Shown one piece after another: positions 45,430-54,149 of a stretch of 64,000 nt of DNA; the first letter of the stretch is position 1; each line of letters begins with the position of its first letter. The stretch comes from Streptomyces sp. NBC_01497 (GTDB taxonomy: Bacteria > Actinomycetota > Actinomycetes > Streptomycetales > Streptomycetaceae), in NCBI RefSeq assembly GCF_036250695.1, contig NZ_CP109427.1, forward strand, positions 62,001 to 126,000, given 5' to 3'. The notes beneath the pieces are model-generated. The model was not told the DNA's origin. It searched no databases and saw only the letters and a program-made list of their open reading frames with translations. Position numbers and translations under genes: made by a program.

Positions 45430-45740
45430 TCAGAATGAGGTTCGGGGTCGTCTCAAGCAGATGATGCTGCAGGCGAGTTGGAGGAGTGCGAGGTGGAGTT
45501 CGGCGCGTATTCCGTAGCGGATGCGGAGTCGTTTGAACCGGTGGAGCCAGGCCAACGTGCGCTCGACCACTCAGCGGGTCTTGCGCAGGCCGGAGCGTGC
45601 GGGGCTCCGCGGCGCGCGATCTTCGGTGCAACCCGCCGTCCGAATGAGGCGGCGGTACGTGTCGTAGCCGCGGTCCGCGAACAGTCGCCGGGGCTGGTGG
45701 CGCGGCCGGCCGCATAAGCCACGGATATGGCGAAATTGTG
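45430..45740 (-). mobile_element. IS5-family transposase remnant with a nonsense codon
   Basis: The minus strand reads LIRTAGCTEDRAPRSPARSG, LRKTR, TGA, VVERTLAWLHRFKRLRIRYG, IRAELHLALLQLACSIICLR and stops. R(W)VVERT-AWLH-FKRLRIRYE is the catalytic-glutamate region of IS5 transposases, with W converted to a stop. Only about 80 residues remain, with no recognisable inverted repeats. Confidence 0.75.
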
Positions 45741-46570
45741 TCCAGCAGGGGCATGAGAGGACGCCGCGGAGGCGTCTGGGTGGCCTGTCGGCAGCGACTG
45801 TCGATCTGCCGCCGCCTGGCCGCCCTCAGCCGGCGTGGGCCGCGCAGCCTGCCGCGATCGATACGCCGCCAGCAAGTGGGCCCTGGAGGCGAAGACGCGG
45901 CCACCCCACTCGCCGACACACTCGAACTACCCTTCCCCCCGGCTGCGCCTCCGGGCGGGCGAGCCCGCCAGGACCGCCTTGGCGGCCCGCAAAGCCGCAC
46001 CGGAAGACGCTCCCTTCGTACCGCTCCCACTCGACTGGTAACCACCCAGCCCGGAAGCAACCGCTCCCCCGCCTCGACGACGAGACACGCCCGCCGTCAG
46101 GCGTTCCGAGACGGCCGGGCCTTCACCACTGCACAGCCGCCTGCCTGTGCCAGGCTGAGTGGTTCTGTTCGCGGGGCCCGGTCCGGCTCGGCTTCGGTGA
46201 TCGCCTTACGCCGCTGGGCAGAGCCGTGCCGTGCCGTGCCGTAATGACGGAAGATCCGCACATCACGTGGCGGGTCCCGCGTTACTGGCGTGTGCGTCGA
46301 CAACGACATTGCTTCCGACCCTGGCGGAGGCCATGACTGAGCTCAACCAGCCTGCTCCCTACCGGCGAGAGCTCTCGGTGACGGCCCAGCCGTGGCAAGG
46401 GAAGGTTGTCGCCGATGTCATGTTCGTCCGCGGGCTGAGCGAGGGTGCAGAACGGCCAGGGCTCGGGCCTTAAGGTCGGACCCACAGGGCCGGTGCGCGC
46501 ACGGCGGTCAGTAAGCGCGGAGGTGTCTTCTGCCGCTGTGCGACGAGTGCGTGCGTGAACCCGCGGGCTG
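45741..46570. other. 830 bp without a supportable gene
   Basis: A short plus-strand phrase near 46.33-46.47 kb (TELNQPAPYRRELSVTAQPW, QGKVVADVMFVRG) looks coding but has no recognisable family and ends at 46473. The remainder is Arg/Pro-rich out-of-frame translation. Confidence 0.4.
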
Positions 46571-47527
46571 TTACCAGGAGCGGGCTGCCCGCACGAGGTG
46601 CGTCCGCACGGCGACAAGCGCGGGACGGGGGAGGGCACCGGCACGCTCGACCAGGAAACCGGTGTTGATGGGTGGGTCTTGCGGGGAGAGCAGGGCCAGC
46701 AGCGTGCCGGAGGCGAGTTCGTCCTTGCACAGGTAACGGGGCAGGACGGTGATGCCCGCGCCCGCGACGACGCAGGCCCGGACACCGCGCAGGTCCGGGA
46801 CGACGACGGCGGGCCGTGCGGACAGGCGCGTACGGAAGACGTGGCGCCAGTAACGGCGCAGGATCGGCAGGTCCTCGCCGTAGGCGACGAGCGGTACACC
46901 CTGGAGTGGCCCCGGATCCTTGCAGTTGAGCGGCCCGATCCGCTCCGCCCATGCCGGTGCGGCGACGAGGACGAACTCCTCGTCCATGAGCGGAACGGCG
47001 CTCAGGGAGCGGCCCCTGGGCCGCACGGCCGACAGGACCAGGTCGAAGCGGCCGGCGTGCAGGCCGTCGAGCAGTTCGTCAGCGAGTCCGGCGGTGACGC
47101 GCAGCAGGACACCGTGTTGTGTCAACGGCGCGAGGGCGGGCAACGCCAGCACCGAGAGCATCTCGGCGGGGCCGCCCAGATGGACCGGTTCGGCAAGGGC
47201 CTCCGCGTCGGAGCGTCCACGGTCCGCGACGGCCGCGAGCGCGTCGAGCGGCGCGGCGATCTCGCCGGCCAGGGCGTCGGCCACCGTGGTGGAGGCCACG
47301 CCGCGCGGCAGACGCTCGAAGAGCTGGCGGCCCAACTGCTGCTCCAGGGCCTGTACCTGCGCGCTCACAGTGGGTTGAGAAATGCCCAGGGCCCGTGCCG
47401 CGCCGGTGAGCGAGCGGGCCCGGTGGACGGCCAGGAAGGTCCGCAGCAGGCCGAGGTCCAGCGACCCGCCATCGGACGGGCGAGTTCCGGGCACACCTCG
47501 CGATACATCGGAATTCTGATGGTTCAT
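46571..47527 (-). CDS. LysR-family transcriptional regulator
   Basis: The 318-residue protein has the LysR HTH at residues 22-80 (LDLGLLRTFLAVHRARSLTG, AARALGISQPTVSAQVQALE, QQLGRQLFERLPRG). The effector-binding domain follows (AVADRGRSDAEALAEPVHLG, LLDGLHAGRFDLVLSAVRPR, VACVVAGAGITVLPRYL-like end). ATG 47527 has AGGAAG upstream. It diverges from the DJ-1 family gene across 118 bp, the classical arrangement in which the LysR protein controls the neighbour. Confidence 0.88.
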   Translation of the reverse strand: MNHQNSDVSRGVPGTRPSDGGSLDLGLLRTFLAVHRARSLTGAARALGISQPTVSAQVQALEQQLGRQLFERLPRGVASTTVADALAGEIAAPLDALAAVADRGRSDAEALAEPVHLGGPAEMLSVLALPALAPLTQHGVLLRVTAGLADELLDGLHAGRFDLVLSAVRPRGRSLSAVPLMDEEFVLVAAPAWAERIGPLNCKDPGPLQGVPLVAYGEDLPILRRYWRHVFRTRLSARPAVVVPDLRGVRACVVAGAGITVLPRYLCKDELASGTLLALLSPQDPPINTGFLVERAGALPRPALVAVRTHLVRAARSW

Positions 47528-47645
47528 GTCGGGCTTCCTATTGGTTTGCCGATGAGTGTGCGGCCTAGTGTCGTCCATGTCAGGCCGCCGGTCCACCGGC
47601 GGCTCCATCCCGGTAAACCCGGGACGTTCAGGGAGCACACACGGC

Positions 47646-48341
47646 ATGGCAGAGATACTCATGGTGATGACCGGCGCCGACCACCTCGAGATGGCTGACG
47701 GCAGCAAGCACCGCACCGGTTACTGGGCCGAGGAGTTCACGGTGCCCCACCGCGCCTTCACGGAGGCCGGCCATCGGGTGTCGATCGCCACGCCGGGCGG
47801 CATCGAGCCCAGCGTCGACCCCGCGAGCCTGCGGCCGGAGGTCAACGGCGGCCCCGAGGGTGCCGCCGCGGCCGCTGCCGCGCTGAACGGCGTCGCCGGG
47901 CTGAGCCACCCGCTCCTCCTGGCAGACGTCGATCCCGACGACTACGACGCTGTCTTCTACGTGGGCGGGCACGGACCGATGCAGGACCTCTCGCGGGACG
48001 CCGACTCCGCCCGGCTCCTGCGTACCGTCCTGGACGGGGGCACACCGCTGGCCGTGGTGTGCCACGGGGTGGCCGCCTTGCTCGCGACGCGGCAGGCGGA
48101 CGGCACCTGGCCGTTCGCCGGATACCGGCTCACCGGCTTCAGTTCCGCCGAGGAGAAGCTCACAGGTCTGGCCGACGGCCTGCCGTGGTTGCTGGAGGAC
48201 CGTCTCGTCGCCCTGGGCGCCGAGTACTCCGCAGGTGAGCCCTGGGCGCCGCACGTGGTCATCGACCGCACCCTGCACACCGGGCAGAACCCCCAGTCCT
48301 CGGCATCCCTGGCAGCCGCTCTCCTCAAGACCCTCAGCTGA
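47646..48341 (+). CDS. DJ-1/PfpI family protein, Hsp31-like
   Basis: The 231-residue protein has MAEILMVMTGADHLEMADGS, KHRTGYWAEEFTVPHRAFTE with the conserved glutamate pair, DYDAVFYVGGHGPMQDLSRD and the nucleophile elbow TPLAVVCHGVAALLATRQAD (Cys, then His). The extra N-terminal segment (GYWAEE) puts it with the larger Hsp31-type glyoxalase III/chaperone group rather than short PfpI proteins. It is likely a cytosolic enzyme acting on methylglyoxal or a similar carbonyl. It is controlled, by position, by the divergent LysR protein. A broken MFS gene follows 49 bp downstream. Confidence 0.87.
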   Translation: MAEILMVMTGADHLEMADGSKHRTGYWAEEFTVPHRAFTEAGHRVSIATPGGIEPSVDPASLRPEVNGGPEGAAAAAAALNGVAGLSHPLLLADVDPDDYDAVFYVGGHGPMQDLSRDADSARLLRTVLDGGTPLAVVCHGVAALLATRQADGTWPFAGYRLTGFSSAEEKLTGLADGLPWLLEDRLVALGAEYSAGEPWAPHVVIDRTLHTGQNPQSSASLAAALLKTLS

Positions 48342-48390
48342 GCCATCCACCCGGCCGGCACACCACTCGCGAACATGGGAACACCCACTC

Positions 48391-48792
48391 ATGACAACGC
48401 CGAACCGCGGGTCGGACACCCCATGCCCCGCCCACCGCATCCCGTCCATCCCCGGCAGCAGACCCGCTGCCAGGCGTGCCGCGGTCAGGGTGGCAAGCCG
48501 CCCGCCGCGCGGCGGGCGGGGCCTCGCCCTCGCCCTCGGGCCGGGCGCGACGATGGTCTCGATGGTGCAGACGCTGACGGTGCCTGCCTCGGCACCTCCA
48601 GCAGGACCTGAACGCCTCGGCCACCGACATCAGCCGGCTCGCCACGGCGACACTGTTGCCCGGCGCCGTCGGCACGCCGCTGCTCAGCAGGCTGGGCGGC
48701 CGGCACGGCAGGCGGCAGGTCCTGCTCGCCGTGCTGGCCGTCACCGTGGCCGGGTCCGTGCTGGGCGCCCTCGCCGACAGTCTTCCTTTGCG
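48391..48792 (+). pseudogene. MFS transporter N-terminal fragment, frameshifted
   Basis: From ATG 48391 the frame gives a leader and LALGPGATMVSMVQTLTVP. Then a frame change near 48.59 kb leads to QQDLNASATDISRLATATLL, PGAVGTPLLSRLGGRHGRRQ and VLLAVLAVTVAGSVLGALAD. The last parts are helices 2-3 of a drug-type MFS permease with the GRxGRR loop between them. Nothing continues after about 48.79 kb, so the remaining 9-12 helices are lost. It was probably the third gene of the LysR/DJ-1 locus. Confidence 0.7.
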
Positions 48793-48799
48793 AAGTACC

Positions 48800-49262
48800 A
48801 CCTACATGGCGGTGAACCCACCTTGGGGATGTACAGCTCCATGCCAGCGGTCAAGGCGCACAGCACCAAGCCCTCGGCAGCCGGGCGGACAGGGGCGACC
48901 GACCGTAGAACTGCCTCTCCAGGTCAACCGTCGCTGCCACAAGCTCACTGACATGAAGCCGACACCTCGCGATGGTCCCTTGGGTCACTCGACCTGCTCG
49001 CGCCACGCCTACCTCGCCGTCGCCCGCGCAGGAGAACGCGACCGTCGTCCCGCATTCGATGCCCCCGCACCGCTCGCCTGCGACGAGATCGCCCCGGCGG
49101 AAACGCGTCAGGAGCGCCTCCGCGGTCGCCGGTGCGCCTGGCCTGTGCGCCTGGCCTGTGCGGTCAGCGGTCAGCGGTACGTACGCATCAGATAAGAGAG
49201 AGCGATTTTCCCGCACATGGCGCCGCCCAGCGGGGGCACACGGCGTTCCGGAGGTAATAACT
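48800..49262. other. 460 bp without a supportable gene
   Basis: No motif-bearing frame on either strand. The right end should carry the promoter of the small hydrophobic-protein gene (an AGATAAGAGAGAGCGATTTT stretch near 49.19 kb is less GC-rich). Confidence 0.4.
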
Positions 49263-49436
49263 ATGGTTCCCATTCTGCTCGTTCTTCTTCTCGCACTCAT
49301 TCTCGCCGGTGCGGGTTTCGCTCTGCACTTGCTGTGGTGGATCGCGATCATCGTCCTCGTCGTGTGGGCGCTGGGCTTCCTGATCCGCCCGGCCGCGCAC
49401 AGCGGTGGCAAGCGAAGCCGCTGGTACCGCTGGTAG
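49263..49436 (+). CDS. Small hydrophobic membrane protein
   Basis: The 57-residue protein has two adjacent transmembrane helices, VPILLVLLLALILAGAGFAL and HLLWWIAIIVLVVWALGFLI, followed by a basic tail GGKRSRWYRW. Such hydrophobic mini-proteins recur in Streptomyces genomes and are reminiscent of stress-induced small membrane proteins, but their role is unknown. GGAGG sits 8 nt before ATG 49263 and a perfect 38-nt palindrome follows the stop, both supporting a real transcription unit. Confidence 0.82.
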   Translation: MVPILLVLLLALILAGAGFALHLLWWIAIIVLVVWALGFLIRPAAHSGGKRSRWYRW

Positions 49437-49454
49437 AAGCGTCCATGCGCAGTG

Positions 49455-49492
49455 GTGAGGGCGGCCCACCGGATCCGGTGGGCCGCCCTCAC
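49455..49492. terminator. Perfect 38-nt palindromic terminator
   Basis: The segment from GTGAGGGCGGCCCACCGG to its complement CCGGTGGGCCGCCCTCAC is fully self-complementary, beginning 18 bp beyond the small membrane protein gene. It could terminate in both directions. Confidence 0.75.
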
Positions 49493-49499
49493 CATTTGT

Positions 49500-49990
49500 C
49501 TGTTTCCCCTCACGCAACGGGTGGGAGGCACGGTGTCGGGTAGTCGCAGAAGTGGCCGGGACGGCCCTCGTAGCAGCGATAGGGAACCGCTCCTCCAACG
49601 CGGCGGACGCCCTCGCGTATCCGGGCCTTGCCGGAAAGGCAGTTAATCGCATTTCCAACAAGGCCCGAAGCTCTGTTCAGGAATTGGTCGCCCGGGGGGC
49701 AAACGCCCATCCCGGTACGTCGGCAGACCGACCCCGCCGCTATTGGCGGGGTGACCGGAACACGGGCGTCGGCCATATTGACGGGCCCGCGAAAGTAAAC
49801 CGGTGGGGGCGCCTCGGGCCCCGGCGCCCTGTCAACCTCGTTGACCCGCCCTTCATCCCGGTCTCCGGCAGGACGGCCATCGGGGATGTCCACCACAGGC
49901 TCGACGGACGCCGACTCGTGCTCCACCGGGTCCGTTTGCCCACCTCTCCCCAGAACTGCTGGCTCATCCGCGTGCGTCCGCCACAGCTCA
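49500..49990. other. 490 bp without a supportable gene
   Basis: Both strands have long open frames, but none has a recognisable motif. The plus frame begins AGTALVAAIGNRSSNAADAL and becomes Arg/Gly/Pro-rich, so I treat them as GC-rich artefacts. Confidence 0.4.
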
Positions 49991-49996
49991 GCGTCA

Positions 49997-50044
49997 CACG
50001 CAGGGGTGGGGCCCGCTGGACTCGGCGGGCCCCACCCCTGCGTG
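49997..50044 (-). terminator. Long hairpin terminator after the sigma-factor gene
   Basis: CACGCAGGGGTGGGGCCCGC pairs perfectly with GCGGGCCCCACCCCTGCGTG across an 8-nt loop (20-bp stem), about 107 bp beyond the sigma-factor stop. Confidence 0.75.
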
Positions 50045-50150
50045 ACCCGACCTCCGCAGGCCCTGCCACTCTCACAGCGAACACTCGGTACCCGCGCTGA
50101 CCCGGACAACCGGGCAGGCGACCGGCCCTCCACGGTAACGAAGGGAGTAC

Positions 50151-51026
50151 TCACTGACAGGTGAGCAGGCCCGCGCGCAGCGTCTTGATCGCGCGAGCGA
50201 GGAGTCGGGAGACGTGCATCTGCGAGACGCCGAGCTCCTCACCGATCTGGGACTGGGTCATCTCCTCGACGAAGCGCATGTGCAGGATCCGACGATCGCG
50301 TTCACCGAGCTTGGCGATGAGCGGGGCGAGGGACGTGAGGTCCTCCACGAGTTCCATACCCGGATCGAGGGCGCCGGTGAACTCGGAAAGGCTGACGTTG
50401 CGGCCCCGGGCCCCGTCGCCGCTGTCGTAGGGCATGTCGAGGGATTCGCTGCTGTAGGCGTTGGCGGCGATGATGCCCTCGGCCACCTCCTCCTGCGGCC
50501 GCTTCACGTACGCGGCCAGCTCGGCGACCGACGGATCGCGATCCAGGCGCGCGTGCAGGACGTCACGGGCCTTGGCCAACTCCACCCGCAGCTCCTGCAG
50601 ACGCCGCGGGACGTGCACGTCCCAACTGGTGTCCCGGAAGAACCGCTTGATCTCCCCGACGATGTAGGGGATCGCGAAGGTGGTGAACTCTGTCTCGCGG
50701 GAGAGATCGAAGCGGTCAATGGCCTTGATCAGGCCGATCATGCCGACCTGGACCACGTCCTCCATCTGGTCCCTGCGGTGGAAACGCTTGGCGGCATAGT
50801 GGACCAGGGTCATGTTCATCTCGACGAGGGTGTTGCGCGCGTACGCGTACTCACGCGTCCCCTCCTCCACGCTCTGCAACCGGTCGAAGAACACCTTCGA
50901 CAGCGCACGCGCGTCGGACGGGGCGACCGCCTGGGGGTCCTCCACCCACGGCAGTTCACCCATCGTCAACACGGAGACGGACGTGGGGGCGGGATCGGGG
51001 GCGGGAAGAGCGGAGCCGGCAGACAT
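50151..51026 (-). CDS. RNA polymerase sigma factor of the SigB/SigF stress group
   Basis: The 291-residue factor has region 2 (MNMTLVHYAAKRFHRRDQME, DVVQVGMIGLIKAIDRFDLS, TEFTTFAIPYIVGEIKRFFR), region 3 (VPRRLQELRVELAKARDVLH) and region 4 (LGERDRRILHMRFVEEMTQS, QIGEELGVSQMHVSRLLARA). The wording of region 2 is that of the SigB/SigF/SigG group controlled by partner switching with HATPase anti-sigma and STAS proteins. No anti-sigma gene adjoins; the HATPase at 52450 and STAS protein at 30178 are candidates. ATG 51026 has GAGGAGG-like sequence upstream (AGGAGGTTCACCGT). Confidence 0.92.
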   Translation of the reverse strand: MSAGSALPAPDPAPTSVSVLTMGELPWVEDPQAVAPSDARALSKVFFDRLQSVEEGTREYAYARNTLVEMNMTLVHYAAKRFHRRDQMEDVVQVGMIGLIKAIDRFDLSRETEFTTFAIPYIVGEIKRFFRDTSWDVHVPRRLQELRVELAKARDVLHARLDRDPSVAELAAYVKRPQEEVAEGIIAANAYSSESLDMPYDSGDGARGRNVSLSEFTGALDPGMELVEDLTSLAPLIAKLGERDRRILHMRFVEEMTQSQIGEELGVSQMHVSRLLARAIKTLRAGLLTCQ

Positions 51027-51278
51027 ACGGTGAACCTCCTCAAACGCTGATCGGCGCTACCCCCGCTATCCCCCACACGGCCGAGTAAACCTGCCTCTTT
51101 CGCGAGGTCATCGACCCCGGGCCACCAGGCTTGCGGGCGCCGGGTGCCAGCCGCTGAAGCGTCCTGCGCGCAGCGGTCGAGGCTCACCCGGGACGCGGCC
51201 GCGCTCAGGCCTCCGGCCATCGTGCGTGTGCGGCAAGGAACCAAAGTGGCGGAGGCAAGGCCGCAGGTCCCAGCCGTA

Positions 51279-51617
51279 TCAGAGCGCGGTAGACGGGGCC
51301 TGGGCTTGAGCGGTGCGGTGGTGTTCGGCGTTGAGCCGCTGGGCTTCTGCTAGTTGGTCTTCGAGGATGACGATGCGGCAGGCGGCGTCGATGGGAGTGC
51401 CGGCGTCGACGAGTTCGCGGGCGCGGGCGGCGATGCGCAGTTGGTAGCGGGAGTAGCGGCGGTGCCCGCCCTGGGATGGCAGGGGTGTGATGAGGCGGGC
51501 CGCGCCGACGGCGCGCAGGAAAGCGGGGGTGGTGTGGAGTATTTCCGCGGCCCGGCCCATGGTGTAGGCGGGATAGTCGTCGTCATCGAGACGGCCGTAG
51601 GAGACCTCTGCTGCCAT
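51279..51617 (-). CDS. MerR-like helix-turn-helix regulator
   Basis: The 112-residue protein has the MerR winged HTH: YPAYTMGRAAEILHTTPAFL, RAVGAARLITPLPSQGGHRR, YSRYQLRIAARARELVDAGT. A short helix follows (RIVILEDQLAEAQRLNAEHH). The C-terminal effector domain is minimal and has no metal-binding cysteines. ATG 51617 has GAGAGGTG upstream. A strong hairpin sits 27 bp above the start, within the probable leader. The targets are unknown; it is next to the stress sigma factor in the same orientation. Confidence 0.82.
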   Translation of the reverse strand: MAAEVSYGRLDDDDYPAYTMGRAAEILHTTPAFLRAVGAARLITPLPSQGGHRRYSRYQLRIAARARELVDAGTPIDAACRIVILEDQLAEAQRLNAEHHRTAQAQAPSTAL

Positions 51618-51643
51618 CGCACCTCTCTCGTGGAACATGCGGA

Positions 51644-51674
51644 GGGGCCCTGGTGCCATTGGCACCAGGGCCCC
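51644..51674 (-). promoter_or_regulatory. Strong hairpin just upstream of the MerR-like gene
   Basis: GGGGCCCTGGTGCC pairs perfectly with GGCACCAGGGCCCC across ATT. Since no minus-strand gene ends nearby, it is either a leader hairpin (attenuator or processing site) or an orphan terminator. Confidence 0.5.
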
Positions 51675-51679
51675 GAAGG

Positions 51680-52440
51680 AACTGCTACACCATCCGCCGG
51701 CCCTCATACTGCGCCGGCCCTCTGTATCCGCACGACCGTCCGGGAGAGGACGGGGCATGCGGGGATCGCGGTTGCTTGACCGGAGACCACCCCACTATCG
51801 ATGTCCTGCGGTACCCGGGCTCTGGGACTCCGCCCGGGCGATCCTGATGGCGCTCAACTCCTCCGTTCTTCCCTCAGCGATCACGTACCTACTGCCGATA
51901 CTGCTGGTGATGCGTACTGCTCGGTGACCTGTGACAGCGCCACTCTTCGACAGCCAGCCCCGTCGCCCGTCGTGCATCTGCCCTGGCTTGGAACCCCACT
52001 GCCGAACCTCCCGGTGCGCGCGCCCGCAGCCGACGCCTTCACCAAGGTGCTGCTCTGTGACTTCACTGCTGGGTACTGCTGGGTACTGCTGAACCGCACT
52101 GCTACTGGCGGCGGCCCCTGATCACCGCGGGCCACCCGGTGCGGTCGTCAGTCCCGTCGCCGTCCTGCGACAACCCTGGCTTCGAAACTCCACCACCGCA
52201 CCGTCCTGCGTACTGCAACTGCTGCACAACTGCCCGCCAGTTCATCTCTGCCGGGCCCTCGCTCGATCTCGGCTACGAGAGAAACCATAACCACGCCCAC
52301 CCCCCAATGTCTACTCCAGCCGACACAGATTTCCCTTAGCCCAGCAGTGAGGCAATCGCGCTCCGCAAGGGTTGAGATTTGCCCCGGCAGGGCACAAACC
52401 GCGGGTACGCAGGGACAGGCACTGACGAACCAGAGACCAG
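51680..52440. other. 760 bp without a supportable gene
   Basis: No recognisable coding sequence. A 10-bp direct duplication (ACTGCTGGGT, 52072-52091) lies in otherwise unremarkable sequence. Near 52.28 kb the base composition becomes less GC-rich (GAGAGAAACCATAACCACGC), probably marking the promoter of the HATPase gene. Confidence 0.4.
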
Positions 52441-52449
52441 GGGGACCAG

Positions 52450-52842
52450 ATGGACACGATCTGCCGCAACACCACGGCCGTCCACTCCCCGGCCACCGTC
52501 GCCGACGCACGCGAGAGCACCCGAGGCTTCCTCGAAGCCCTCCAGCAGCCGGCCATCGCCTCCGATGCGGCCGACAGCGTCGTCCTGGTCGTCTCCGAAC
52601 TCGTCACCAACGCAGTTCGACACGGCGGCGGCACCTACACCCTCCACCTCACCGCCCACCCCGACCTCATCGAGGTCGCCGTCGACGACCCCAGCTCGCA
52701 GGCGCCGCGCATGCGCACCCCCGACCTGGACGGCGCAGGCGGAGGCTTCGGCTGGGGCATGGTCAACGACCTCGCCCACTCCACCAACGTGACCCACCGG
52801 CCATCCGGCGGCAAGACCGTCAGCGCCCTGCTCCCCCGTTAA
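52450..52842 (+). CDS. ATP-binding protein (HATPase_c_2, anti-sigma kinase-like)
   Basis: The 130-residue protein has the GHKL ATPase fold: N box VVLVVSELVTNAVRHGGGTY, G1-type VAVDDPSSQAPRM, and G2 GGGFGWGMVNDLAHSTNVTH. This is the RsbW-like serine kinase/anti-sigma class common in Streptomyces, which binds a sigma factor or phosphorylates STAS proteins. ATG 52450 follows GGGGGA at 5 nt. It lies 1.4 kb from the stress sigma factor, in the opposite orientation, and is followed by the 10-bp minisatellite. Partner assignment is by inference. Confidence 0.88.
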   Translation: MDTICRNTTAVHSPATVADARESTRGFLEALQQPAIASDAADSVVLVVSELVTNAVRHGGGTYTLHLTAHPDLIEVAVDDPSSQAPRMRTPDLDGAGGGFGWGMVNDLAHSTNVTHRPSGGKTVSALLPR

Positions 52843-52962
52843 AGCCAACGCCAAGGCGCCAACCCCGTTCACAGCAGATGGCGGGCGGTGGGGTGGATCC
52901 CCGTGAGCGTCTTCCAATGCCGTGAGGGCCATCGCGGCGACGCACCAAAGGCGACGCGCGTA

Positions 52963-53094
52963 CCGCGCCGGGCCGCGCCGGGCCGCGCCGGGCCGCGCCG
53001 GGCCGCGCCGGGCCGCGCCGGGCCGCGCCGGGCCGCGCCGGGCCGCGCCGGGCCGCGCCGGGCCGCGCCGGGCCGCGCCGGGCCGCGCCGGGCC
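52963..53094. repeat. Pure 10-bp minisatellite, about 13 copies
   Basis: The unit GGCCGCGCCG repeats 12 times exactly from 52971 to 53090, with partial units on each side. All copies are identical. It lies between the HATPase gene and the convergent rheA copy 2. All frames through it are open but cyclic (RAGPRRAAPG), so apparent genes there are artefacts. Confidence 0.95.
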
Positions 53095-53362
53095 ATGGAG
53101 CACATCAGCCAGAATGCGGCGGATTCGCGGGAACCGTCGCGATCACCTCCTCACTGGCGTACGCGCGCACGCCCATGACCACGAGGACGCGGGACTTCGT
53201 CCGGACAACCGGCGTTCGCAGCGTCCGCCGTCTCGGTGAGCTGCGACCGATCGCCCGGGAACGCACGCCGATCACGCCCCACCCGAGCGCCGGTCCACAG
53301 GTCATGAGCCGTGCTCGATGTGGCGGCGAGAGCGGGAAAGGCCCCGTAGCCGGCGGGCCGTG

Positions 53363-54019
53363 TCACCGGTGTGGGTGGCGTTCGTCCCCGCTGGCTTGGC
53401 GCAGGTCGTCGGTGTGGCGGGTGAGGGAATCCAGGCGGGCGGCCAGATCCGGGTGACTCGCGGCGAGATGCTCGCGGGTGGCGGCCAGAGGGGTAAGGAG
53501 TACGGCGACGTCGTCCTGGCCGAGTGCCCGCACGAGGGGCCGGCGGAATGCGTCCGGGAGATCGGTCAGGTCGCTGATCGCTCCGGCGAGCCGGCGTAGG
53601 TCGCCGGCGTTGCCTCGGGCCCACGTCGTGACGGTGCGTTCGGCGGCGCGGTGGTCGCGGGTGGCCTGGATACGCTGTTCGCCGGTACTGCCGGGGGCTC
53701 CGGGACGCAGGCGCAGATAGCGGCGTTCAGCGGACTGGCGGTTGGCGACGCCGAGGGGCTCGGCGAGGTCGGCCCAGCTCGCACCGGCCTCGCGGGCGGT
53801 TTCGATCAGGCCCGACTCCCAGCCCGCCAGCTGATCGCGCATCTGGCGCAGCAGCAGCAGCGCCGCCAGCACCTGGTCCGCCCCGGCTCCAGGTTCCGAC
53901 CGCCCGCCGGACCCCGACTGCTGGGCGGCGAGGACGGCGTCCTCGATCGTCTTCAAAGCCTCCTTGGCGGCCAGGAAGGAGGTGGGAGGGGGCGACGGGT
54001 CCTGGTCGGCCGCGGTCAT
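53363..54019 (-). CDS. rheA: RheA-type hsp18 transcriptional regulator (copy 2)
   Basis: The 218-residue protein parallels copy 1 in its core: LAGWESGLIETAREAGASWA, DLAEPLGVANRQSAERRYLR, LRPGAPGSTGEQRIQATRDH. It differs more at both ends. ATG 54019 has a near-perfect GGGAGG ribosome site. It diverges from hsp18 copy 2 with the TGTCATC-N5-GATGACA operator between them. By analogy with S. albus RheA it should repress hsp18 and itself until heat changes its conformation. The end adjoins the minisatellite region. Confidence 0.85.
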   Translation of the reverse strand: MTAADQDPSPPPTSFLAAKEALKTIEDAVLAAQQSGSGGRSEPGAGADQVLAALLLLRQMRDQLAGWESGLIETAREAGASWADLAEPLGVANRQSAERRYLRLRPGAPGSTGEQRIQATRDHRAAERTVTTWARGNAGDLRRLAGAISDLTDLPDAFRRPLVRALGQDDVAVLLTPLAATREHLAASHPDLAARLDSLTRHTDDLRQASGDERHPHR

Positions 54020-54062
54020 GAGCTACCTCCCTTTGTGTCACCCGACAGGCGACACCATCACT

Positions 54063-54081
54063 TGTCATCGTCTTGATGACA
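54063..54081. promoter_or_regulatory. RheA operator (TGTCATC-N5-GATGACA), copy 2
   Basis: TGTCATCGTCTTGATGACA is the same inverted repeat as at 35088-35106, with different spacer bases. The following ATGTTACAACAGG parallels ATGCTACAACAGT in copy 1, so operator and adjacent promoter are conserved. Confidence 0.88.
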
Positions 54082-54149
54082 TGTTACAACAGGAGCAGTC
54101 AACAGGGCACGGGCAAGAACAGCCCGATCGCACATGGAGGTGTTTTCTG

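Noticed and set aside
49510..50154. Reverse-strand frame of about 214 aa downstream of the sigma gene
   Set aside because: It includes the 20-bp-stem terminator within its coding sequence and shows no recognisable domain.
52963..53094. Possible CRISPR array in the tandem GC repeat
   Set aside because: Units are 10 bp with no spacers; it is a simple minisatellite. No cas genes are nearby.
52869..53239. Repetitive PRRAAPGRAG open frames as a structural protein
   Set aside because: All frames on both strands are open because the 10-bp unit lacks stops; there is no start context or flanking coding sequence.
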